Of a stretch of 64,000 nucleotides of DNA, positions 38,082 through 47,429 are shown piece by piece. Below the pieces are notes generated by a model, which did no database searches, was not told the origin of the DNA, and saw nothing but the letters and a program-made list of their open reading frames with translations. This stretch comes from Mesorhizobium sp. LMG 17147. Its GTDB lineage: Bacteria; Pseudomonadota; Alphaproteobacteria; Rhizobiales; Rhizobiaceae. Every line of letters begins with the position of its first letter. Within the stretch, counting starts at the first letter, position 1. The stretch lies in assembly GCF_024297145.1 (NCBI RefSeq), contig NZ_JANCTC010000001.1, positions 1-64,000 on the forward strand, given 5' to 3'. A program made the position numbers and the translations under genes.

Positions 38082-39131
38082 TCACGCCATCGCGTGGCGA
38101 TGATTGGCCGAGTAGTGGCCGGTCAGATGATGCTCGAGCTGGCGCTCGATGTCGGTCAAAAGGCTCGATGCTCCGAAGCGGAACAGCTCCGGCTCCAGCC
38201 ACGGCCGGCCAAGCTCTTCCTTCATCAGCACCAGCCAATCGAGCGAGGCTTTTGCCGTGGAAATGCCACCGGCCGGCTTGAAGCCGATGAGATAGCCGGT
38301 TTCCTCGAAATAGGCGCGGATCGCGCGCACCATGGCAAGGCCGACCGGCAGCGTCGCGTTGACACTTTCCTTGCCGGTCGAGGTTTTGATGAAATCTGCA
38401 CCCGCCATCATCGCCACCATCGAGGCGAGCATGACGTTGCGCAGCGTGGCGAGGTCGCCGGTACCGAGGATCACCTTCAGATGCGCCTCGCCGCAAGCGG
38501 CGCGCATCGAGACGATCTCGTTATAGAGCTCCTGCCATTTCGCCCCGAATACCAAACCGCGCGGGATGACGACGTCGATCTCGTCGGCGCCGTCGCGGAC
38601 CGATGCTTCGATCTCTTGCAGGCGCGTCGAAAGCGGTGCAAGTCCATGCGGGAAGGCGGTCGAAACGGCGGCGACATGGACGCCGCTGCCGCGCAGCGCT
38701 TCGACGGCGGTGGCGACGAAGGGATGATAGACGCAGACCGCCGCCGGGCGGATCTTTTCACCAGTAATGCCGAGCCCTTCGGCGATGTCGCGACGGAACG
38801 GGTTGACCGCCTTGGCACAGAGCCGGCGCACGCGCTCTTCCGTGTCATTCGAGTTCAGCGTCGTCAGGTCCATGCAGGCGACGGCGCGCAGCAGCCAGGC
38901 CGCCTGGTTATCGGCCTTGATCGACCGTCTTTTGGTTAGGCTGGCGACGCGGCGTTCCAGCGCCGAGCGGTTGACGCTGCGCATCGATTCCATAAAGCCG
39001 AGATCGAGCCTCATGCCGGGATTGCGGGCAATGCCGCGGGCTTGCGGCATCGGCGCATTGGCGGCGGCGCGCGCCGGCAGCGGCGTGATCTTGGACGTGC
39101 CGAGATCGGTTTCGCGGATTGTGCTGCTCAT
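38082..39131 (-). CDS. deoC: Deoxyribose-phosphate aldolase
   Basis: Class I aldolase cleaving 2-deoxyribose-5-phosphate into acetaldehyde and glyceraldehyde-3-phosphate. The 349 residues are longer than the about 250 of E. coli DeoC and closer to the animal-type enzyme, with an extra N-terminal helical part. Catalytic segments visible are LCAKAVNPF, VAAVSTAFPHGL, EIDVVIPRG, LKVILGTGDL, DFIKTSTGKE (Schiff-base Lys) and IGFKPAGGIS. The ATG at 39,131 is chosen over the more distal 39,188. It is followed by the ALDH16-like gene. Confidence 0.92.
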   Translation of the reverse strand: MSSTIRETDLGTSKITPLPARAAANAPMPQARGIARNPGMRLDLGFMESMRSVNRSALERRVASLTKRRSIKADNQAAWLLRAVACMDLTTLNSNDTEERVRRLCAKAVNPFRRDIAEGLGITGEKIRPAAVCVYHPFVATAVEALRGSGVHVAAVSTAFPHGLAPLSTRLQEIEASVRDGADEIDVVIPRGLVFGAKWQELYNEIVSMRAACGEAHLKVILGTGDLATLRNVMLASMVAMMAGADFIKTSTGKESVNATLPVGLAMVRAIRAYFEETGYLIGFKPAGGISTAKASLDWLVLMKEELGRPWLEPELFRFGASSLLTDIERQLEHHLTGHYSANHRHAMA

Positions 39132-39294
39132 CTCCTGCCTCTTGTTCAGCGAGTTATGCCGAAGATAGACCGTGAAGCAGCGCTTCACGAGTCCTTCAAG
39201 CGGTCATAGCGGAAAAAGACGGTCGAGGCAGCCGACTTTTGACCGTGTGGTCAAAATCAGGGTCGCAAACCAGTAAACTCTGAACTGCCGCGTC

Positions 39295-40122
39295 TCAGCC
39301 GACGAAGGCGCGCTCGACGACGAAGCTTGCCGGATGATGCAGCGAGCCTTCCTGGAAGCCGTGGCTTTCAGCCAGCTCCTTGACGTCCTTGAGCATATGC
39401 ATCGAGCCGCAGATCATGATGCGGTCGGTCTCGGGATTGAGCCTGTCGATGCCGAGATCGGTGTAGAATTTGCCCGAGCCGATCAGCGCGGTGATGCGGC
39501 CCATGCGCTCGGAGGTCTCGCGCGTCGTCGAATTATACAGCGTGACGCGGCCGCCGGTCAGCTCGCCGATCAGCGGATCGTTCTCCAGTGCGGCCACAAG
39601 CTCCTGGCCGTAGGTGAGCTCGGCATTGTCGCGGCAGGTATGGGTCAGGACCACCTGCTCGAACTTCTCATAAGTATCGGGATCGCGCAGCAGGCTGGCG
39701 AAGGGAGCGATGCCGGTGCCGGTCGAGATCATGAACAGGCGCTTGGCCGGCGTCAGCGCGTCGACCACCAGCGTACCCGTCGACTTCTGCCGCATGATGA
39801 CGGTATCGCCGATCTCGATTTTCTGCAGCTCCGAGGTAAGCGGGCCGTCCGGCACCTTGATCGAGAAGAATTCGAGTTCGTCGTCCCAGGACGGGCTGGC
39901 GATCGAATAGGCGCGGAACACTGGCTTCTCGGCATTGGGCAGGCCGATCATGACGAATTCGCCGGAGCGGAAGCGCAGCGACTGCGGCCGGGTGATGCGG
40001 AACGAAAACAGCCGGTCGGTGTAATGCTTCACCGAGACCACGGTTTCGGCATAGACATTGGCCGGTATCGGGAACTGCAACGGCCGGGCGCCGGCTGTGT
40101 TGAACGCGGATGTGGTGTTCAT
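39295..40122 (-). CDS. fpr: Ferredoxin/flavodoxin-NADP+ reductase
   Basis: FAD enzyme moving electrons between NADP(H) and ferredoxin or flavodoxin, with a role in oxidative-stress tolerance in many bacteria. From the ATG at 40,122 it has 275 residues, slightly longer than the about 257 typical, because of a 20-residue N-terminal extension. The FAD motif is RAYSIASP, followed by the NADP-binding STGTGIAPFASLLRD and the C-terminal HHPASFVVERAFVG. It is a single minus-strand gene divergent from hyuA. Confidence 0.93.
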   Translation of the reverse strand: MNTTSAFNTAGARPLQFPIPANVYAETVVSVKHYTDRLFSFRITRPQSLRFRSGEFVMIGLPNAEKPVFRAYSIASPSWDDELEFFSIKVPDGPLTSELQKIEIGDTVIMRQKSTGTLVVDALTPAKRLFMISTGTGIAPFASLLRDPDTYEKFEQVVLTHTCRDNAELTYGQELVAALENDPLIGELTGGRVTLYNSTTRETSERMGRITALIGSGKFYTDLGIDRLNPETDRIMICGSMHMLKDVKELAESHGFQEGSLHHPASFVVERAFVG

Positions 40123-40247
40123 CAAACCTAACCTTCTGGGCCGGCTCAGCGCCGGCGCCAAATCTCCACCTGCGCGCCCGAACCGGTCAGGTTCCAGCGA
40201 GCCGTTTGCACACTCCGAAGCGGTAAGCTCTTGTGTCGGGAATTTAT

Positions 40248-40259
40248 TAGTATACAAAC
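40248..40259. promoter_or_regulatory. Palindrome between fpr and hyuA (possible operator)
   Basis: TTAGTATACAAA is a near-perfect 12-bp palindrome (TTxGTATACxAA) in an AT-rich patch, 82 bp before hyuA. The half-site layout resembles operators of FadR/VanR-type GntR regulators (TNGTNNNACNA). No regulator gene is adjacent, so the assignment is weak. Confidence 0.35.
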
Positions 40260-40340
40260 GATATTTGCGTCAAGACGCCGCCGTAAAACAGCTTTCCAAA
40301 CTAAGGCATGTAGGCAGTTCGGGCATTTCGGGTTTCGACA

Positions 40341-42425
40341 ATGGGACAGAATTTTTCGACGCAAGCGCTGGATTCGACTGGCAGCGTCGTCGCAGGCATC
40401 GATGTCGGCGGAACTTTTACCGACCTCCTTCTGATCGACGGCCGTGACGGTGGCCGGGTGCACATCGCCAAGACCCCGACGACAGTCTACAACCAGGCGT
40501 TCGGCGTCGTTTCGGCACTTGGCGCCACCGGATTTCCGGTCGACGGCATCGACCTCATCGTGCACGGCACGACGACGACCACCAACGCGGTCCTGGAGCG
40601 CCGGCTGGCCAAGACCGGCATGATCACCACGCGCGGCTTTCGCGACGTCATCGAGCTTGGCCGGCGGACACGGCCGCAGGCCTATGGCATGACGGGCACC
40701 TTCATCCCGATCATTCCGCGCAATCTGCGGCTCGAAGTGTCGGAGCGGGTCGAGGCCTCGGGCGCGGTGCGCATCCCGCTCGACGAGGCCGAGATGCGGA
40801 CAGCGATTTCACAACTGATCGCAGCCGGCTGCGAATCCCTGGTCATCCATTTCCTGCATTCCTACGTCAACCCGGCGCATGAGCGGCGCGCCGCCGAGAT
40901 AGCGGCCGAGCTTTGGCCGAACGGCTACATCACGACAGGCCACGCCCTGCTTTCGGAAGCGCGCGAATTCGAGCGCGGCGTGACCGCTTCGGTCAACGCT
41001 TCGGTCCAACCGATCCTCGAACGCTATGTCGAGCGGCTGCGCAAGGAGCTGGCGTCAAAAGGCTACGCCCGCGACTTCCTGATCATGAACGGCAATGGCG
41101 GCATGATCTCGGCCCGCTTTGTCACACGTGAGTCGGCCAAGACCGTCATGTCCGGCCCCGCTTCCGGCGTCATTGCTGCCGCCTATACCGGCAAACGCGC
41201 CGGCTTCGAAAACCTGGTCACCTACGACATGGGCGGCACCTCGACCGACGTGGCGCTGATCCGCAACGCCGAGCCGGCAGTGTCGAACGAGATCGAGATC
41301 GAATATGCGATGCCGATCCACGTGCCGATGGTGGCGGTCCATACGGTCGGCGCCGGCGGCGGCTCGATCGCCCGCGTCGATGCGGCAGGCCTGATCCAGA
41401 TTGGCCCGGAAAGCGCCGGCGCCAATCCCGGGCCAATCTGCTACGGACGCGGCGGCTTGGAGCCGACCATCACCGATGCGAATCTGGTGCTCGGCAGGCT
41501 GGCGCCGAAGAAGCTGCTCGCGGTGGAAAACCCGGTCACCGTCGAACGGGTCACCGGCATATTCGAGGACAGGATCGGCCGCGCCACAGGCTTGTCCGGC
41601 GTCGAAGCGGCGGGTGCGGTGCTGCGGCTCGGCAACGTGAAGATGGCCGGCGCCATCCGCATGGTCTCGGTGTCGCGCGGCCACGACCCGCGCGATTTCG
41701 CGCTGTTCGCCTTCGGCGGCGCCGGTCCGCTGCATGCGACGGCATTGGCGCGCGAACTAGGCCTGCCGAAAGTGCTGGTGCCGGCGCGGCCGGGCATCAC
41801 CAATGCTCTCGGCTGCGTCGTCGCCGATCTGCGCCATGATTTCGTCAACACGGTCAACCAGCCGGTGGCCAGTCTCGATGAAGCCCAACTCCACGAGACA
41901 TTGGAACGGCACCGAAACGAAGGCGAGGAACTGATCGGCAAGGAAGCGGTGAAGCCGGAAGCAATCCGTGTCACGCATTCCGCCGACATGCAGTTCGTCG
42001 GCCAGACGCATATCATCAACGTGCCGCTGCCGTCGTCTGCGGTGACACGTCAGGTACTGCAGCAACTGTTCGAGAGTGCATATTTCGCCCGCTTCAAGGT
42101 CGAGCTGCCGGAAATCCGCGCCAATCTGGTCAACCTCAACACGTCGGTTACCGGCGTGCGGCCGACGATCGATCTGTCCCGGCTGATCGACCCGGCCGGG
42201 CGCGCCAAAACGCTCGAAGGGGCGCGGCGCGAGATCCGGCCGGTCTGGTACGGCGGGCGCTGGTACGATACGCCGGTCTACAGCAGGGAAAAGCTGCCGC
42301 TCGACGCAGTCATCATGGGGCCGGCGATCCTCGAACAGATGGACGCCACTACCGTGCTAGAGCCCGGCGACCGGGCGCGGTCGGATGCCGACGGCAACAT
42401 CATCATCGATATCGGCGAGGCCTGA
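40341..42425 (+). CDS. hyuA: Hydantoinase/oxoprolinase family protein, HyuA-type subunit
   Basis: A 694-residue ATP-dependent amidohydrolase subunit: Hydant_A_N domain with VAGIDVGGTFTDLLLIDG (phosphate loop) and HGTTTTTNAVLERR, central hydantoinase_A domain with MGGTSTDVALI and FAFGGAGPLHATALARELG, then a C-terminal domain. Together with the HyuB-type subunit next door it would open a cyclic amide ring (N-methylhydantoin, 5-oxoproline or a related lactam) using ATP. The exact substrate cannot be told apart from acetophenone-carboxylase relatives by sequence alone. It precedes hyuB by 1 bp. Confidence 0.9.
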   Translation: MGQNFSTQALDSTGSVVAGIDVGGTFTDLLLIDGRDGGRVHIAKTPTTVYNQAFGVVSALGATGFPVDGIDLIVHGTTTTTNAVLERRLAKTGMITTRGFRDVIELGRRTRPQAYGMTGTFIPIIPRNLRLEVSERVEASGAVRIPLDEAEMRTAISQLIAAGCESLVIHFLHSYVNPAHERRAAEIAAELWPNGYITTGHALLSEAREFERGVTASVNASVQPILERYVERLRKELASKGYARDFLIMNGNGGMISARFVTRESAKTVMSGPASGVIAAAYTGKRAGFENLVTYDMGGTSTDVALIRNAEPAVSNEIEIEYAMPIHVPMVAVHTVGAGGGSIARVDAAGLIQIGPESAGANPGPICYGRGGLEPTITDANLVLGRLAPKKLLAVENPVTVERVTGIFEDRIGRATGLSGVEAAGAVLRLGNVKMAGAIRMVSVSRGHDPRDFALFAFGGAGPLHATALARELGLPKVLVPARPGITNALGCVVADLRHDFVNTVNQPVASLDEAQLHETLERHRNEGEELIGKEAVKPEAIRVTHSADMQFVGQTHIINVPLPSSAVTRQVLQQLFESAYFARFKVELPEIRANLVNLNTSVTGVRPTIDLSRLIDPAGRAKTLEGARREIRPVWYGGRWYDTPVYSREKLPLDAVIMGPAILEQMDATTVLEPGDRARSDADGNIIIDIGEA

Positions 42426-42426
42426 G

Positions 42427-44112
42427 ATGGCGCAGCTCGACACTATTACGCTTTCGGTCCTCCAGGCGGCCCTGCAGCAGGTCTGCGACGAAATGGACCT
42501 GACGTTTTCGCGCGCCGCGTTCTCGCCTGTTATCGCCGAGGCCAATGACCGTTCGGATGGCATCTATTCGGCGCTCGATGGTTCGCTGATCGCGCAAGGC
42601 AGCCAGGGCCTGCCGGTGTTCGTCGGCGTCATGCAGTATTCGACCAAAACGGTGATCGAGATGATCGCCGACGGACGCTGCCTTCCGCCCGAGCCGGGCG
42701 ATATTTACATCGTCAACGATCCCTATCTCGGCGGCACCCATCTGATGGATGTGCGCTTCGCCATGCCGGTCTACCGGGACGGGAAGATCTTCTGCTGGCT
42801 GTCGAACACCGGCCATTGGCCCGACATTGGCGGTTCGGTGCCGGGCGGCTTCTCCGCCTCGGCAACGGCGGTCGAGCAGGAAGGCTTGCGGTTGCCGCCG
42901 GTGAAACTGTTCAAGAAGGGCGTGCTCGACCCGGAGATCTACGCCATCATCTGCTCCAACATCCGTGTTGCCGACCAGCGCATTGGCGATATCCGCGCGC
43001 AGGCGGCGGCACTGCTGATCGGCCAGGACAGGCTCAATGGAATCCTGGATCGTTACGGAGATGAAACGGTTGTCGAAGCGATCGCCGAATTGCGGCGCCG
43101 CGCCGCTGAACAGATGCGCGTCAACATATCGGCCATTCCCGACGGTATCTATCGCTCGCAGGCCTTCGTCGATTCAGACGGCGTGGTAAACGAGCCGCTG
43201 ATCATCGCGCTGGCAGTCGAGAAAAAAGGCGACACGCTCATCTTCGACTTCTCGGGCTCATCAAAACCCTGCGCCGGGCCGATGAACAGCGTTCTGGCGA
43301 CGACCTTGTCCTCGGTCTATCTCGCTATGCGCCATATTTTCCCGGATGTGCCGATCAGCGCCGGCGCCTTCGAACCGCTGATCGTCAAGCGGCCGGAAGG
43401 CACCTTCCTCGACGCCAAATATCCACGCCCTGTGTCGGGCTGCGCCGCCGAGGTTTCGCAGCGCATCGCCGAGGCGGTGTTCGCAGCGATGGTGCAGGCG
43501 CTGCCGGACCGGGTGACGGCGGCTCCGGCCGGCTCCAGCGGCAATTTCGCGCTCGGCGGCAACGATCCGGCGCGCGGCCGCGACTACGTCATGTACCAGA
43601 TTTCCGGCGGCGGCTATGGCGGCAACGCCGATCACGACGGCCTGACCAATGGCTGCTCGACCATAGGCATCTCCAAGTCGCCGCCGGTCGAAATCATGGA
43701 GCAGGCCTTTCCGGTGCTCTACCGCCACTATGCGCTGCGCGAAGGCTCCGGTGGCGCCGGCAAGCATCGCGGCGGTTTTGGGCTTGCCTATGAGGTGGAA
43801 ATCCTGCGCGGCGATGCACGTGCCTCTTTCGTCATGGACCACGGCCGGTTCGGCCCGCAAGGCGCGCTCGGCGGCAAGGACGGCGCGGTCAACACGGTCG
43901 CCGTGTTCCGCGACGGCAAGGAACATGTGCCGCCGCATCTTTCCAAGGAGCAGGACATCGCGTTGAAGGCAGGCGATCGCGTGCGCGTCGGCACGCCGGG
44001 CGGCGGCGGCTACGGCGATCCGCTGCAGCGCGATCCGCAATTGGTCGCTCGGGATGTCAGGCTAGGGTACTATACCGCCGAGCAAGCCAGGGACCTGTTC
44101 GGGATCAAATGA
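42427..44112 (+). CDS. hyuB: Hydantoinase B/oxoprolinase family protein, HyuB-type subunit
   Basis: The 561-residue partner of hyuA. Family landmarks are QQVCDEMDLTFSRAAFSPVIAEANDRSDGIY, GDIYIVNDPYLGGTHLMD, STIGISKSPPVEIMEQAFPVLYRHYALREGSGGAGKHRGGFGL and RVGTPGGGGYGDPLQRDP. The ATG at 42,427 lies 1 bp after the hyuA stop, so translation is coupled. It ends in a 4-bp overlap with a small zinc-ribbon-like gene. Confidence 0.92.
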   Translation: MAQLDTITLSVLQAALQQVCDEMDLTFSRAAFSPVIAEANDRSDGIYSALDGSLIAQGSQGLPVFVGVMQYSTKTVIEMIADGRCLPPEPGDIYIVNDPYLGGTHLMDVRFAMPVYRDGKIFCWLSNTGHWPDIGGSVPGGFSASATAVEQEGLRLPPVKLFKKGVLDPEIYAIICSNIRVADQRIGDIRAQAAALLIGQDRLNGILDRYGDETVVEAIAELRRRAAEQMRVNISAIPDGIYRSQAFVDSDGVVNEPLIIALAVEKKGDTLIFDFSGSSKPCAGPMNSVLATTLSSVYLAMRHIFPDVPISAGAFEPLIVKRPEGTFLDAKYPRPVSGCAAEVSQRIAEAVFAAMVQALPDRVTAAPAGSSGNFALGGNDPARGRDYVMYQISGGGYGGNADHDGLTNGCSTIGISKSPPVEIMEQAFPVLYRHYALREGSGGAGKHRGGFGLAYEVEILRGDARASFVMDHGRFGPQGALGGKDGAVNTVAVFRDGKEHVPPHLSKEQDIALKAGDRVRVGTPGGGGYGDPLQRDPQLVARDVRLGYYTAEQARDLFGIK

Positions 44113-44483
44113 ATCCACAAGACAAATTCAAATGCCGTGTCTGCGGCCTCGGTCAATCTCCCGATCTGCCATGGGGCGAGAACGGCAAAGAACCCAGCTA
44201 CATCATATGTTCGTGCTGTGGAGTGGAGTTCGGCTACGAAGATGACAGCCTCGGCAATTGTTTGTCAATTCGCCGGCATTGGGTGGAGGTTCGGCGATGC
44301 AAGTGGTTCGCGTCGGAGGATAGGCCGCTCGATTGGGACATGCCCGCTCAAATCAGAGGTATTCCGTTAGCCTATAAAGGTGCAGAGGATGAGCAACTGA
44401 TCCAGCTATATTTGCAAACCGGAGAACCACCTCTACAAGGCTTGGCGGCGCTGAGCGCGGTGGAGAAGCCGGACCGGCAGTGA
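44109..44483 (+). CDS. Small cysteine-rich protein (zinc-ribbon-like), function unknown
   Basis: A 124-residue protein with KCRVCGLG near the N-terminus and ICSCCGVEFGY about 25 residues later: two CxxC-type knuckles that could bind one zinc. The remainder (RRHWVEVRRCKWF, LIQLYLQTGEPP) is hydrophilic with no membrane helix. It starts inside the last codon of hyuB (ATGA), so it is transcribed with hyuAB. Short Cys-knuckle proteins of this kind are scattered in bacteria without assigned function. Base composition is lower in GC than its neighbours, hinting at later acquisition. Confidence 0.75.
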   Translation: MNPQDKFKCRVCGLGQSPDLPWGENGKEPSYIICSCCGVEFGYEDDSLGNCLSIRRHWVEVRRCKWFASEDRPLDWDMPAQIRGIPLAYKGAEDEQLIQLYLQTGEPPLQGLAALSAVEKPDRQ

Positions 44484-44527
44484 GGGTCTCACCGGGTGCT
44501 GGCATATTGCCCGACCGCTGCGCGAAG

Positions 44528-45190
44528 CTATGCCCTGTGATCCAGCCTCGCGACCAGCCGGTCGCCGGCCCACTGGATGCCGCAGACCAGGACGATCAGG
44601 ACGATGACCACGGCGATCATGACTGACGTTTCGAAGCGCTGGTAACCGTAGCGGATGGCGAGGTCGCCGAGCCCGCCGGCGCCGATGGCGCCGGCCATCG
44701 CCGAGGCGCCGATCAGCGTCACCAGCGTCACCGTGAAGCCGGCGACGATGCCGGGCAGCGCTTCCGGCACCAGCACCTCGCGAATGATCGTCCAGCGGTT
44801 GCCGCCCATGGCGCGCGCCGCTTCGATCAGCCCGTGGTCGACCTCACGCAGCGACACTTCGGCGATCCGGGCATAGTAGGGCGTCGCCGCGATCGACAGC
44901 GGAACGATCGCTGCCCAGGTGCCGATCGAGGTGCCGACGATCAGCCGCGTCACCGGGATCAGCGCAACCAGCAGGATGATGAAAGGCACAGAGCGGAAGC
45001 CGTTGATGACAGCGCCAAGCGCGCGGTTCACCCACAGGTTTTCGGCGATGCCGCCGCGGTCGGTGGCGACCAGCGCCAGGCCAAGCGGCAGCCCGAAAAC
45101 TAGCGAGATGAGGCCGGAGGCGGCCGTCATCAGGATCGTTTCCCAGATCGAACGGACGAGAAGCTCAAACAGAACCGGCGACATGGCCAA
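44528..45190 (-). CDS. metI: Methionine ABC transporter permease
   Basis: A 220-residue inner-membrane permease of the MetI type, with five predicted helices and the EAA loop LREVDHGLIEAARAMGGNRWTIIREVLVPEALPG. Members usually have 217-220 residues. It is the last gene of the minus-strand metQ-metN-metI set and its start overlaps the metN 3' end by 26 bp, which couples the two. Imports D- and L-methionine with MetN and MetQ. Confidence 0.94.
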   Translation of the reverse strand: MAMSPVLFELLVRSIWETILMTAASGLISLVFGLPLGLALVATDRGGIAENLWVNRALGAVINGFRSVPFIILLVALIPVTRLIVGTSIGTWAAIVPLSIAATPYYARIAEVSLREVDHGLIEAARAMGGNRWTIIREVLVPEALPGIVAGFTVTLVTLIGASAMAGAIGAGGLGDLAIRYGYQRFETSVMIAVVIVLIVLVCGIQWAGDRLVARLDHRA

Positions 45191-46262
45191 GCACCTCCAC
45201 CCGCGCTTGGCGGGCTTTCAAGAACGCGATCACCTCTGCCAGGTGAGCTTCATTGCTGCCGGCGACCGCCACGAACAGTGTCCCGACAGGCTGCTGCTGG
45301 ACGTGATCGATGCCGCCATGCACGAGGCGAAACGAGCCGGGAACTGCCAAGGCAAGATCGGACAAAAGCGGGCTTCGCGCGGCCTCACCGGCCACGTCGA
45401 TCCTGAGGATCGCCTCCACACCGGCGTTCTGCGTTAGCCGGCTTGCGATCTCCGCCGGCAATTGCGGCCGGATGCCGCCGAGCAGGCTCTGCGTGATCGC
45501 CGACTTGGGGTCCGCAAAAATCGACCAGACCGGGCCTTGCTCGACGATCCGCCCAGCGTCGATCACCGCGACACGATCGGCGATCGAACGGATCACCTCC
45601 ATCTCGTGCGTGATGAGCAGGATGGTCAGGCCGAGCTGCCGGTTGATGTCTCTGAGCAAGGCAAGGATGGAGCGCGTCGTCTCCGGGTCCAACGCCGAGG
45701 TCGCTTCGTCCGACAGCAGCAGCGCCGGGCGCGCCGCAAGCGCCCGGGCAATGCCGACGCGCTGCTTCTGCCCGCCCGACAGCGACGCCGGATAGGCTTT
45801 CGCCTTTTCCGACAGGCCGACAAGCTCGAGCAGCTCGGCGGCGCGCGCCAGGCGTTCGGCCCTGGGCCGGCCTTCGATCTTGAGCGGCAGCGCTACATTG
45901 TCTTCGACCGTTTTGGCGGACAGCAGGTTGAAATGCTGGAAGATCATGCCGATGCGCCGGCGCAGCGGCTGCAATTCGCGCTCGCCGAGCCGGCTGATGT
46001 CGCGGCCTTCGATGAAGACCTGTCCTGAATCCGGCCGCTCCAGACCGTTCAGGCAGCGTATCAGCGTCGACTTGCCGGCGCCGCTGCGGCCGATGATGCC
46101 GAGGATCTCGCCCTGGCGCACGCTGAGCGACACGCCGTCCAGCGCCGCTGTCGCGCCGAAACGGCGCTTCAGCTCGATGAGGCGCACGACATCGTTCGGT
46201 CCCGCGGAGCGGCCGCCGACGGGATGCGTGACTTCGGTGACCGAGGCGAAATGCTGGTTCAT
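45165..46262 (-). CDS. metN: Methionine ABC transporter ATP-binding protein
   Basis: A 365-residue ATPase: Walker A GRSGAGKST, LSGGQKQRVGIARA signature, Walker B LLLSDEATSALDPETT, H-loop THEMEVI, then the C-terminal NIL (ACT-like) domain from about 270 that senses cytoplasmic methionine and inhibits transport. The ATG at 46,262 is selected since the longer frame to 46,331 lacks homologous sequence. Usual MetN length is about 343, so this has about 20 extra N-terminal residues. Confidence 0.94.
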   Translation of the reverse strand: MNQHFASVTEVTHPVGGRSAGPNDVVRLIELKRRFGATAALDGVSLSVRQGEILGIIGRSGAGKSTLIRCLNGLERPDSGQVFIEGRDISRLGERELQPLRRRIGMIFQHFNLLSAKTVEDNVALPLKIEGRPRAERLARAAELLELVGLSEKAKAYPASLSGGQKQRVGIARALAARPALLLSDEATSALDPETTRSILALLRDINRQLGLTILLITHEMEVIRSIADRVAVIDAGRIVEQGPVWSIFADPKSAITQSLLGGIRPQLPAEIASRLTQNAGVEAILRIDVAGEAARSPLLSDLALAVPGSFRLVHGGIDHVQQQPVGTLFVAVAGSNEAHLAEVIAFLKARQARVEVLGHVAGSV

Positions 46263-46297
46263 AAAAGTTCCTGTATTGGTGTCCCGCAAACGCGATC

Positions 46298-46323
46298 GCG
46301 GTCCGCGTTGAAGCGCGGACCGC
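46298..46323 (-). other. Strong hairpin between metQ and metN
   Basis: GCGGTCCGCG (46,298-46,307) pairs perfectly with CGCGGACCGC (46,314-46,323) across a 6-nt loop. It sits just after metQ in the direction of transcription and lacks a T-run, so it probably protects the metQ 3' end or partly stops polymerase, allowing more MetQ than MetN. Confidence 0.6.
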
Positions 46324-46362
46324 TTTATCATGCCGGGCTTCAGCGCCCAGTCGAGCTCGGCA

Positions 46363-47211
46363 TCAATAGGCGCTGATGCCGGTTCCCTTGTAGACCCGGT
46401 CGAATTCGGCCTTCACCTTTTCGTTCTGGTAGGAGGCGACCAATGTCTTTACCCAGGGCTGGTTTTCATTGCCGGCCTTGACCGCGATGAAATTGCGATA
46501 GGGATTGTCGGCCACCGCCTCCTGGGCGATGCGGTTCTCCGGTGTGAGGCCGCTTTTAAGCGCCCAATCCGTGTTGACTACGGCCCCGTCGAGGTCTTCC
46601 ACCGAGCGCCCGACGATGCCTGCGTCCAGCTCCTTGATGACCAAGTGCTTCGGGTTTTCGGCGATGTCGGTGGTCGTCGCCAGAATGCCGGTGCCTTCCC
46701 TGAGCTTGATCAGATGTTCGCTCTGCAGGACACGCAGTGCGCGGCCCTCATTGGACGGGTCGTTCGGCACGCCAATGACGGCGCCTTCGGGCAGGTCTCC
46801 AATATTCGCGTACTTCTTGGAATAAAGGCCGATCGGCCAGACCCCGGTATAGCCGACCGGGACGATGTGATAGCCCTGCGTCTTGATCTGGTTGTCGAGA
46901 TAGGGCTTGTGCTGGAAGGCGTTGGCGTCGATTTCGCCACGCTCGAGCGCTTCATTCGGCTGGGTATAGTCGTTGAACACCACGGTCTCGATCGTCAGGC
47001 CCCTCTCCGCCGCCTGGGCGGTGACGACGCGCCAGACGTCCTCGTCCTCGCCGCTCATGATGCCGACCTTGACCGCCGTCTTGTCCTCGGCGAACGACGG
47101 CGCAGCAAGGCTGACAATCGCAACCGCTGATGCAAGAAGTACAGCGAAGCCGGCGCGCCGGCTTATAGTTGCCGAGAAGAATTGAAGCAAAGTGTTGGTG
47201 TTCCCAGGCAT
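46363..47211 (-). CDS. metQ: Methionine ABC transporter substrate-binding protein (NlpA family)
   Basis: A 282-residue periplasmic binding protein. The signal peptide ends SLAAPSFA before EDKTAVKVG, with no lipobox Cys, so it is soluble rather than a lipoprotein. The mature part shows VVFNDYTQPNEALERGEIDANAFQHKPYLD and VIGVPNDPSNEGRALRVLQ, hallmarks of MetQ/NlpA. The start could be the ATG at 47,211 or 47,223; both give a good signal peptide. It heads the methionine importer operon. I looked for a SAM riboswitch before it and found none that I could defend. Confidence 0.92.
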   Translation of the reverse strand: MPGNTNTLLQFFSATISRRAGFAVLLASAVAIVSLAAPSFAEDKTAVKVGIMSGEDEDVWRVVTAQAAERGLTIETVVFNDYTQPNEALERGEIDANAFQHKPYLDNQIKTQGYHIVPVGYTGVWPIGLYSKKYANIGDLPEGAVIGVPNDPSNEGRALRVLQSEHLIKLREGTGILATTTDIAENPKHLVIKELDAGIVGRSVEDLDGAVVNTDWALKSGLTPENRIAQEAVADNPYRNFIAVKAGNENQPWVKTLVASYQNEKVKAEFDRVYKGTGISAY

Positions 47212-47401
47212 GGTCAATCTCATCGGTTTTGCAATCGTTGCGGCCAAGCGGAATGCGAAGCCTTGCGGGCATCATCGGAAATGCTGATCGCCAGATCAAA
47301 GAACAGTATTTCACACCAGATGAGGAGCCGGGAATATTCTCTCAAAGTTTCTGGCCTGGCGAGCACAGGACCCTGCCGCCTGGCGTGGTGACTCGCTATG
47401 T

Positions 47402-47429
47402 GGCCCGCCGTGCGTCGGAACGGCGGGCC
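47402..47429. terminator. Hairpin upstream of metQ
   Basis: GGCCCGCCG pairs with CGGCGGGCC over a 10-nt loop and is followed by TTTCT on the plus strand. It lies between the end of the minus-strand DUF1236 gene and metQ and probably insulates the two transcription units. The T-rich tail faces the plus strand, on which no gene precedes it, so the direction is uncertain. Confidence 0.45.
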
